Source of the DNA: Prosthecobacter sp.
GTDB lineage: Bacteria > Verrucomicrobiota > Verrucomicrobiia > Verrucomicrobiales > Verrucomicrobiaceae
Reading direction: 5' to 3'
Length of the DNA: 43,900 bases
Assembly (NCBI GenBank): GCA_030827515.1
Contig: JAUREI010000011.1
Span: 1 to 43,900 of the forward strand
A program made the position numbers and the translations under genes. Position 1 is the first letter of the stretch. Each line of letters begins with the position of its first letter. The notes under the pieces were generated by a model that searched no databases, was not told where the DNA came from, and was given only the letters and a program-made list of their open reading frames with translations. Positions 39,032 through 43,900 of the stretch are shown one piece after another.

Positions 39032-39601
39032 ATGAACGCCGCCCAGATGGCCGCCGCCCTCAAGGACAAGTTTGGCGATGTCGTGTCCGCCGCCTCCGAA
39101 TTTCGCGGTGAGCAGACTGTGCAGGTCCGCCTGGATGCCCTCAAAGCCCTGCTGGGCTACTGCCGCGACGAGTTGAACTTCGACTGCCTGCTGGATGTGT
39201 CGAGCGTTGACCACCAGGGCGAGACCCCGCGGTTCGAGATGGTTTACGAACTCTACGGCTACGGCCACCACCAGCACCTGCGCATCAAGGCCCGGGTCGG
39301 TGAGGACGCCGCCGCCCCCAGCGTTGCCGACCTCTGGGCCACCGCCGACTGGCATGAGCGCGAGGTTTGGGACATGATGGGCATTCGCTTCGACGGTCAT
39401 CCCGACCTGCGCCGCATTCTCATGTGGGAGGGTTACCCCTTCTTCCCGTTGCGCAAGGAGTTCCCCCTGGCCGGCAAGCCAAGCGATTTGCCCGAGGTCG
39501 GCTTCAGCCGACCCGCGCCGATGGCCGACGGTCCGTTCGTCACCAGTGCCGGTGCCACGGACACCGTGGACCGCGAGCCACGCGCGAAACCGGCGCGTTG
39601 A
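39032..39601 (+). CDS. nuoC: NADH-quinone oxidoreductase subunit C
   Basis: The 30-kDa peripheral subunit of complex I, 189 aa. Seen: LLDVSSVDHQGETPRFEMVYELYGYGHHQHLRIKARV, the WHEREVWDMMGIRFDGHPDLRRIL signature, and the late EGYPFFPLRKEFPL that replaces the usual HPFRKD. A Pro/Arg-rich tail of about 30 residues ends the protein. It is cotranscribed with nuoB. In most operons nuoD follows directly; here a convergent HNH gene ends 9 nt away. Confidence 0.96.
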   Translation: MNAAQMAAALKDKFGDVVSAASEFRGEQTVQVRLDALKALLGYCRDELNFDCLLDVSSVDHQGETPRFEMVYELYGYGHHQHLRIKARVGEDAAAPSVADLWATADWHEREVWDMMGIRFDGHPDLRRILMWEGYPFFPLRKEFPLAGKPSDLPEVGFSRPAPMADGPFVTSAGATDTVDREPRAKPAR

Positions 39602-39622
39602 GGCGGCGCTTCAACTGCCGCC
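39602..39622. terminator. Dyad between convergent nuoC and HNH genes
   Basis: GGCGGC (39602-39607) / GCCGCC (39617-39622). The HNH stop codon lies in the loop. There is no T-tract. Confidence 0.3.
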
Positions 39623-40201
39623 GGCAAGAAACGGTTCCCAGTCACGCACGCGATAGGTGTTGCGGATGAGATGGCTGACCGGCACCTCCCGCGGCGTGAA
39701 CGGTCGGCGCAGCAATTGCAGACCGGCCTCCTCCGGCAGCCTGCTGCCCTTGCGGCTGTTGACCTTTTTGTCGGCCAGCACGCAGTTGTCCCAGGTGCTC
39801 TTGCCGCCGCGCGAGACCGGCACCACATGGTCGATGTTGCCCTCGCTGGGCTTGAGCTTGCGGCCAGTGTACTGGCAGATGCCGCCGTCGCGTTCCCAGA
39901 TGGCCTTGGCACAGAATTTGGGACGGCGCTTGGGCACCTTGTCGAAGCGGGCGAGCACGAGCACCGTGGGCACGCGCACCGGACCGTGGACGGTGCCGAT
40001 CGAGTGGTCGTTGTCGCGCACCGGCAGGTCCAGCCAGTCCTCCCAGCGCACCGGCGACATGAAGTCTTCCCCACGTATCTCCAATGCGGTGGCATTGCCG
40101 GCCGCCATCATGCCGAAGGCTTCGGCCGGGGTTTTCACACCGACCGCCTGCCAGTTCCGGTTCAGCACCAGAACGGTCGTTTTGTTCAGAACGTCGCTCA
40201 T
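39611..40201 (-). CDS. HNH endonuclease domain protein
   Basis: The 196-aa protein has an N-terminal region of about 90 residues (VLVLNRNWQAVGVKTPAEAF, then VRDNDHSIGTVHGPVRVP) typical of a widespread family of chromosomal HNH proteins. The HNH core follows: FCAKAIWERDGGICQYTGRKL (one Cys of the usual CxxC pair is Tyr-Thr-Gly context), NIDHVVPVSRGGKSTWDNCVLAD and KKVNSRKG. The His-Asn-Asn residues are present. It is probably a DNA nicking or repair-associated nuclease; no methylase or phage genes are near. A 14-bp palindrome lies in its upstream region. Confidence 0.93.
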   Translation of the reverse strand: MSDVLNKTTVLVLNRNWQAVGVKTPAEAFGMMAAGNATALEIRGEDFMSPVRWEDWLDLPVRDNDHSIGTVHGPVRVPTVLVLARFDKVPKRRPKFCAKAIWERDGGICQYTGRKLKPSEGNIDHVVPVSRGGKSTWDNCVLADKKVNSRKGSRLPEEAGLQLLRRPFTPREVPVSHLIRNTYRVRDWEPFLAGGS

Positions 40202-40240
40202 GAATCGCCAAGGCTGAGGTTTTCAGGCCCGGTTCGGAAG

Positions 40241-40254
40241 GGCTTCCGGAAGCC
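40241..40254. promoter_or_regulatory. Perfect palindrome between the divergent HNH and glyoxalase genes
   Basis: GGCTTCCGGAAGCC, 14 bp without interruption, preceded by an overlapping CGGAAG...CTTCCG dyad. It lies 40 nt upstream of the HNH start codon in the 189-bp divergent region. An operator role is inference. Confidence 0.35.
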
Positions 40255-40340
40255 GCGGCACCGCTCTGGACGAACATGCTACCCGTGGCGGGAGCTTTGC
40301 CAAGCGGCATTTTTGACAATGGCGACCATCATCTCCAGGG

Positions 40341-40369
40341 TTGCCAGCGGGCCGTGCCTGCCGCACAGT
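40341..40369 (+). promoter_or_regulatory. Promoter of the glyoxalase-like gene
   Basis: TTGCCA (40341-40346), 17-nt spacer, CACAGT (40364-40369), 21 nt before the ATG. Confidence 0.4.
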
Positions 40370-40390
40370 GGTACAAACGCCGCTTTCGCC

Positions 40391-40768
40391 ATGGTAAAAA
40401 AGCTCCTGCACACCCGCTACCGCGTCAACGATCTGGAGAAAACCGTTGCCTTCTACCGTGAGGTTCTCGGGCTTGAGGAGATCAAACGCCACAAGTCACC
40501 GCGGGGCTCCGAGCTGGTGTTTTTGCGGACGCCCAACAGCGACGAACTCATTGAGATCTGCAGCTTTCCGGCCAGCGGGCAGGTCACGGTTTGCCCGGAC
40601 CTCACCCATCTCGCCTTTGAGGTCGACGATCTTGAGAGCTTTGCCCGACATGCCGCCGCCTGCGGCTATCCCTTTTCTGACGGCCCGACAGAAAGTTCCA
40701 GCGGGCGGTTCGCTTTCATTGACGCCCCGGAGGGCTATGAGATAGAACTCATTGAATACCGGAAATAA
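40391..40768 (+). CDS. Glyoxalase I-like VOC protein
   Basis: The 125-aa protein has the two beta-alpha-beta-beta-beta units of the vicinal oxygen chelate fold. LLHTRYRVNDLEKTVAFYREVLGLEE starts with a likely metal His. SDELIEICSF gives a Glu, THLAFEVDDLESFARHA a second His, and EGYEIELIEY a second Glu. This His-Glu-His-Glu set matches lactoylglutathione lyase, which detoxifies methylglyoxal, though relatives act on other substrates. The start is clear because upstream in-frame sequence overlaps the divergent HNH region. Confidence 0.92.
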   Translation: MVKKLLHTRYRVNDLEKTVAFYREVLGLEEIKRHKSPRGSELVFLRTPNSDELIEICSFPASGQVTVCPDLTHLAFEVDDLESFARHAAACGYPFSDGPTESSSGRFAFIDAPEGYEIELIEYRK

Positions 40769-40801
40769 GCGTGTCCGGCACGGCTCCTTCCCCTGACCTC
40801 C

Positions 40802-41080
40802 ATGGACTTCGACTGGCTAGGCGTGACCTTCGATCTGACGCAACTGACTCCCAAGGACATCGAGGAGTCGTTCGAGGATCCGTTTTCGCTCAAGCTGCTG
40901 CCCGATGACAATGCCGAGGGCGCCGGAGCCCGGTATTACAACCTCGGCAAGTGCCTGGGCGGGCGTGCGATCTTCAGCGTCTTCTGGACCGACGGCAAGC
41001 GCTACCGCGTCATCTACGCGCGCGAAATGACGCCGACCGAAGAGGACTTTTTTGAGAGGAAGAAGGCCGAGGACATTTGA
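40802..41080 (+). CDS. BrnT-like (DUF497) toxin, divergent
   Basis: The 92-aa protein matches the BrnT fold in its middle and end (SFEDPFSLKLLPDD, FSVFWTDGKRYRVIYAREMTPTEEDFFERKK, which fits the R.I.AR..T..E..FYE pattern). The N-terminal WDxxKxxxNxxKHG block of classical BrnT is replaced by DFDWLGVTFDLTQLTPKDIEE. BrnT toxins are ribonucleases neutralised by BrnA. It is followed within 5 nt by a ribbon-helix-helix antitoxin-like gene, the canonical BrnT-BrnA order. No canonical promoter is visible in the 33 nt before it, so it may read from the glyoxalase promoter. Confidence 0.78.
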   Translation: MDFDWLGVTFDLTQLTPKDIEESFEDPFSLKLLPDDNAEGAGARYYNLGKCLGGRAIFSVFWTDGKRYRVIYAREMTPTEEDFFERKKAEDI

Positions 41081-41085
41081 TCACC

Positions 41086-41409
41086 ATGGAACCCAAGCGC
41101 CGCGGCGACACCACCCAGAGCACCCGACCGGGCGACGAACCCTTGTATCTGCGCACCTGGGGCGAGGTGCCCTCCTTCGACACCGAGGAGGAGGAGGGAA
41201 AGTTTTGGTCCCAACATCAGGTCGATCCCCGCCTGATGCAGATGTCGATTCATCGCACCGACGTGCGGGAATCGACGACGATCACCCTGCGCTTCGATCC
41301 GCGCATGCTCAGTCGCATCAAGCGCATCGCCCGGCGCCGCTATCTCAATTACCAGAGCATGATCAAGCAGTGGTTGAGCGAGCGCATGGAGCAGGAGACA
41401 CGCGAGTAG
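41086..41409 (+). CDS. BrnA/CopG-like antitoxin
   Basis: The 107-aa protein has an acidic linker region (PSFDTEEEEGKFWSQHQ) typical of BrnA-type antitoxins that wrap the toxin. A ribbon-helix-helix follows at about 60-100 (STTITLRFDPRMLSRIKRIARRRYL, then NYQSMIKQWLSERM). It is expected to bind the toxin and repress the pair's promoter. The ATG at 41086 is chosen; an in-frame TTG at 41077 would overlap the toxin stop codon and is also possible. Confidence 0.8.
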   Translation: MEPKRRGDTTQSTRPGDEPLYLRTWGEVPSFDTEEEEGKFWSQHQVDPRLMQMSIHRTDVRESTTITLRFDPRMLSRIKRIARRRYLNYQSMIKQWLSERMEQETRE

Positions 41410-41438
41410 CCGCCGTGCAGCTCCGCCTCCATCCGTCA

Positions 41439-42518
41439 ATGAAACGTCGCTTTCTCGCGTTCTGCCTGCTTCTCGCCGGTCTGTCCGACGCCTCTTCCCA
41501 GGAAGGCCTGCTTGGTCGCCTTCAAAAGGCCCGGCCGGAGCAGATTCAGGCTCTGCTCCCCAAGTTTCCCGCCGCTGACGCCGACAGGAACGGCGTGTTG
41601 ACGAGGGAGGAGGCGCTAGCTTACGCGCGCCGCCGCGCAGGAGGCGAAGGCAGTGCGGCTGCACCTCGTGGTCCAGCTCCCGAGGTGACCGACGTCGCCT
41701 ACGGCCAGCACGAACGCCAGATGCTGGATTTCTGGCGCGCGCCCGGGGACGGGCCGCGGCCGCTGGTGGTTTTCATTCACGGCGGCGGTTTCACCAGTGG
41801 AGACAAATCCAAATGGCGTTCCAGCCGGGAACTGGCCGCGCTGCTGGAGAACGGCATTTCCTGTGCCGCCATCAACTATCGCTTCCGGGCGCATGCCCCC
41901 ATTCAGGACATCCTTGGTGACGTCGCCCGCGCCATCCAGTTTTTGCGCCACCAGTCCGGTGTGTGGGGGCTCGACAAGAAGCGATTCGCCGCCTGGGGAG
42001 GCTCTGCCGGCGCTGGCAGCTCGCTCTGGCTGGGCAGTCGTGATGACCTTGCCGCCCCGGAGGATCCGGATCCGGTCCGGCGCGAATCCTCGCGGGTTCA
42101 GGCCGTTGTTCTCACCGCCACCCAGGCCACCTATGACCTGACCCGCTGGGATGCCTTCCTCGGGCCGGCCGATCCCGCTTGGTGGAGTTCCCCCGATGAA
42201 GCGGCGCAGTTTTATCATTTCAAGACCCTGGCTGATCTGGACGGGCCCGAGGCGGTGCCGGTATTGCGTGAATGCGACATGCTCAGCTGGATTTCACCGG
42301 GCGATGCGCCGGTGTTCGTCAGCAACCCGCTGCCGGACGGCCCGTGCAGCAGTCGCGGCCATTACCTGCACCACCCGTCCCATGCCCGGCAGATTCACGA
42401 GCACTGCCTGCGTGCAGGAGTCCCCTGTCACTGGCTGCAGGCTCCTGAAAAACCGGCGCTGACCGATCCGCTGGAGTTCGTCCGGCGAAGCCTCGGGGTG
42501 GCGACTGCGGCGGAGTGA
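41439..42518 (+). CDS. Secreted alpha/beta hydrolase (esterase) with EF-hand
   Basis: The 359-aa protein has a signal peptide (MKRRFLAFCLLLAGLSDASS) and a calcium-loop-like EF-hand DADRNGVLTREEA near residues 46-58. An esterase domain follows with FIHGGGFTSGD (oxyanion HGGG), the nucleophile motif WGGSAGAG and a late HYLHHPSHARQIHEH region. It belongs to the hormone-sensitive-lipase-like BD-FAE group often found with polysaccharide utilisation genes. The frame is open to 41052 in the toxin-antitoxin genes, but the ATG at 41439 fits the signal peptide. It converges with the DUF1080 gene 12 nt away. Confidence 0.92.
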   Translation: MKRRFLAFCLLLAGLSDASSQEGLLGRLQKARPEQIQALLPKFPAADADRNGVLTREEALAYARRRAGGEGSAAAPRGPAPEVTDVAYGQHERQMLDFWRAPGDGPRPLVVFIHGGGFTSGDKSKWRSSRELAALLENGISCAAINYRFRAHAPIQDILGDVARAIQFLRHQSGVWGLDKKRFAAWGGSAGAGSSLWLGSRDDLAAPEDPDPVRRESSRVQAVVLTATQATYDLTRWDAFLGPADPAWWSSPDEAAQFYHFKTLADLDGPEAVPVLRECDMLSWISPGDAPVFVSNPLPDGPCSSRGHYLHHPSHARQIHEHCLRAGVPCHWLQAPEKPALTDPLEFVRRSLGVATAAE

Positions 42519-42530
42519 GCGGCTGTGTAC

Positions 42531-43253
42531 TCAGGGCTTGCCACTGCGGAGCTTGGACGCTTCTTCCAAGCCTATCGGACGCACCCAGAGGTTGCGCCAG
42601 CGGATTTCACCACCGTGCGTTTGCAGCATGATGGGTCCGGTTGCCGGCAGCGGCTGGTTGCGATCCCAGTAGTTCTCCATCTCCGCGCCATCGACCACGA
42701 GCTGGTCGTTCAGCCAGACCCAGGTGCGGGCGCCGGCTTGGACGATCCGAAACCGGTTCCATTCACCGAAGGGCTTGTCAGCGACGACGAGCGGGTCGCG
42801 GCCCGGGGTGTTTGGCGTGTTATTGAACAGACCCCCGGACCCAAGGTGGGGCTTGCGGTCGGGACGGGAGGCGTCAAAGACTTGGGTCTTGTCCCAAATT
42901 TGCACCTGCGGCGTGCCGCGCAGGTAAATGCCACTGTCTGCCTTCGCCACGGTTTTGTATTCCAGCCGCAGTTCCATGTCACCGAAGGCCTCGTCCGTGG
43001 TTGCGTAAGGCCCGGTGCCGTCGTTGACGAGTTCGCCGTTTTCGACACGCCAGTGCGAGGCGAATTCCTCGCGCTGTTTGAGCAGGGCGGCGTGCTTCTT
43101 TTCCCCTTCCAGCTTGACGACTGTGTGGGGGTTGAGACCGTGCCAGCCGGTCAGGTCACGGCCATTGAGCAGGGTGCGAAATCCTTCGGGCGGGGTGTCG
43201 CCGTGGACTGTCAGGGTCAGGAGGAGCAGGAGGGCAAGGGACCAGGATTTCAT
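42531..43253 (-). CDS. Secreted DUF1080 protein (3-keto-disaccharide hydrolase family)
   Basis: A 240-aa lectin-like beta-sandwich protein with a signal peptide (about 1-18). Family blocks are GFRTLLNGRDLTGWHG, WRVENGELVND, DMELRLEYKTVAKADSGIYLRG, GEWNRFRIVQAGARTWVWLND and IMLQTHGGEIRWRNLWVRPI. DUF1080 proteins are strongly expanded in Planctomycetes and Verrucomicrobia; some hydrolyse 3-keto-glycosides, others probably bind sugars. It fits functionally with the exported Gfo/Idh/MocA oxidoreductases of the same lifestyle, though not adjacent here. A TAGTCT box lies 6 nt before the ATG, but the -35 box is weak. Confidence 0.94.
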   Translation of the reverse strand: MKSWSLALLLLLTLTVHGDTPPEGFRTLLNGRDLTGWHGLNPHTVVKLEGEKKHAALLKQREEFASHWRVENGELVNDGTGPYATTDEAFGDMELRLEYKTVAKADSGIYLRGTPQVQIWDKTQVFDASRPDRKPHLGSGGLFNNTPNTPGRDPLVVADKPFGEWNRFRIVQAGARTWVWLNDQLVVDGAEMENYWDRNQPLPATGPIMLQTHGGEIRWRNLWVRPIGLEEASKLRSGKP

Positions 43254-43320
43254 TCGGGAAGACTACGAGCAAGCAGAGGAAGGCTTTTCAGTCGACAATG
43301 GCAGAACGAGAATGCAGCAT

Positions 43321-43347
43321 TTTTCAGAATTTTCATAATTTTCATTG
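43321..43347. repeat. Three tandem 9-bp AT-rich repeats
   Basis: TTTTCAGAA, TTTTCATAA, TTTTCATTG in direct tandem. They lie in an AT-rich 179-nt divergent region that contrasts with the GC-rich rest of the window. Confidence 0.5.
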
Positions 43348-43363
43348 AAAAATAGAAGGTTTG

Positions 43364-43388
43364 CCCGTATTCATTCCATGAATTCGGG
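43364..43388. promoter_or_regulatory. 11-bp inverted repeat upstream of the partial secreted gene
   Basis: CCCGTATTCAT (43364-43374), TCC, ATGAATTCGGG (43378-43388), with one mismatch. It is centred 57 bp before the ATG at 43433 and could be an operator. Confidence 0.35.
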
Positions 43389-43432
43389 AAATAAAGCTCC
43401 TGAAATCACTCAACCAGCAATAGCCGCAAATC

Positions 43433-43900
43433 ATGAAAACGACCTTGTTCATTGCCTTGATCGCCGCAGGTACGTACAGCCTGAAAGCGGATATCGTTCT
43501 CGGCGCTCCTGGAGTTCCCGTTGGCGCACGCGTCGCACCTCGGGTGCCCTTCAAGCTGCAATATCAACTGCCCAGGTCCTACAAATTCGTTTTTCTGGGT
43601 ATCCAAGCCAAGGGCGACACTCTAGGCGCTCCGGGTTCTTCGGGCACCCAAGGGAACGGCGGACAATTCAGCTTGAAGGCCACAGTCTGGGACAACAATG
43701 GCACTCCCCGCGAGCGAGCTGGCAACCTCTACTTCCGGGACGTACAAGAGTTCAACAGCGCACCGCTGCAGACCCTGCTAATCACACCCGGTGCGGTTTT
43801 CAAAGCGGAGAATTCCCCGATCACCATCACCACCGAGTGGCAGGGCAACGGCAATGCGCACAAACCCAACGGCTGGTTCAACATTCTCGGTGAATATCAG
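43433..43900 (+). CDS. Partial secreted protein of low GC (runs off the window)
   Basis: The frame is open from the ATG at 43433 to the window end (156 codons, no stop), so only the N-terminal part is present. The protein starts with a Sec signal peptide (MKTTLFIALIAAGTYSLKA). A Gly- and Asn-rich beta-type region follows (IVLGAPGVPVGARVAPRVP, GSSGTQGNGGQ, WDNNGTP, WQGNGNAHKPNGWF). No family is recognised. PEP-CTERM or other surface sorting signals cannot be judged without the C-terminus. The gene and its AT-rich promoter region have clearly lower GC and more rare codons (CTA, ATA-type) than the neighbours, suggesting recent acquisition or a fast-evolving surface gene. Confidence 0.75.
   Translation, partial: MKTTLFIALIAAGTYSLKADIVLGAPGVPVGARVAPRVPFKLQYQLPRSYKFVFLGIQAKGDTLGAPGSSGTQGNGGQFSLKATVWDNNGTPRERAGNLYFRDVQEFNSAPLQTLLITPGAVFKAENSPITITTEWQGNGNAHKPNGWFNILGEYQ

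Noticed and set aside
43345-43893. 182-codon plus-strand frame overlapping the last gene
   Set aside because: It lacks a signal peptide or domain-like pattern, while the frame from 43433 has a clear Sec signal peptide and stays open to the window end.
1-43900. CRISPR arrays, insertion sequences, prophage genes and attachment sites
   Set aside because: None seen: no regularly spaced repeats, transposase, integrase or phage structural motifs. The only repeats are the REP-like palindromes and the short 9-bp tandem repeats.

Overview
This 43.9 kb window is GC-rich, gene-dense chromosomal DNA of a Gram-negative bacterium. It most likely comes from the PVC group, probably Verrucomicrobiota (Opitutae-like). 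Reasons: an LpxC-FabZ fusion followed by lpxA (lipid A synthesis), a Tat-exported sugar isomerase-like TIM barrel, a Tat-exported Gfo/Idh/MocA oxidoreductase, a secreted sulfatase, a DUF1080 protein and secreted PQQ-type beta-propellers. The taxonomic call is inference from gene content; no 16S is present. I see no IS element, prophage or CRISPR array.

Layout. 1-1140: 5S rRNA with terminator, then a small membrane protein. 1166-8317: gnd, an exported sugar isomerase-like protein, leuC, an MGDG-synthase-like glycosyltransferase, an exported amidase and a secreted propeller. 8330-13448: tRNA-Gln(CUG), an anchored secreted protein, gatB, a HAD phosphatase translationally coupled to ribD, and a lone PilC/GspF-like gene. 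13456-19764: trpC, a PpiD-like chaperone with a TPR partner, a small membrane protein divergent from lpxC-fabZ/lpxA, and an L,D-transpeptidase. 19792-27769, all minus strand: PQQ propeller, Na+/Ca2+ antiporter, folD, sulfatase, then an operon of PBP2, a DUF6941 protein and a tandem-ACT protein. 27844-31551: a three-gene exported operon (Gfo/Idh/MocA, neutral-ceramidase-like, SGNH hydrolase). 31666-35714: a regulatory block of tandem UspA, a kinase with a FixL-like PAS domain, a LuxR-type response regulator and an AraC-type regulator. 35729-43900: HU, gamma-carbonic-anhydrase-like protein, BFN nuclease, sugar nucleotidyltransferase, nuoBC, HNH endonuclease, glyoxalase, a BrnT/BrnA-like toxin-antitoxin pair, an esterase, DUF1080 and a low-GC partial secreted gene.

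How it works together. Cell-envelope functions dominate: lipid A (LpxC-FabZ, LpxA), peptidoglycan (PBP2, L,D-transpeptidase, amidase), periplasmic folding (PpiD-like) and glycan or lipid scavenging (sulfatase, ceramidase-like, SGNH, DUF1080, exported dehydrogenase and isomerase). Housekeeping metabolism (gnd, leuC, trpC, ribD, folD, gatB, nuoBC) is scattered as single genes or pairs.

The strongest non-gene signals are three. Many start codons sit only 4-10 nt after a sigma70-like -10 box, with no Shine-Dalgarno, suggesting widespread leaderless transcription. Two related intergenic palindromes (10687-10763 and 14293-14350) look like a REP-type family. Several dyads lie in divergent promoter regions. 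The most testable functional ideas are a candidate for the missing riboflavin-pathway phosphatase next to ribD, and a haem-PAS oxygen sensor joined to a NarL-type kinase.
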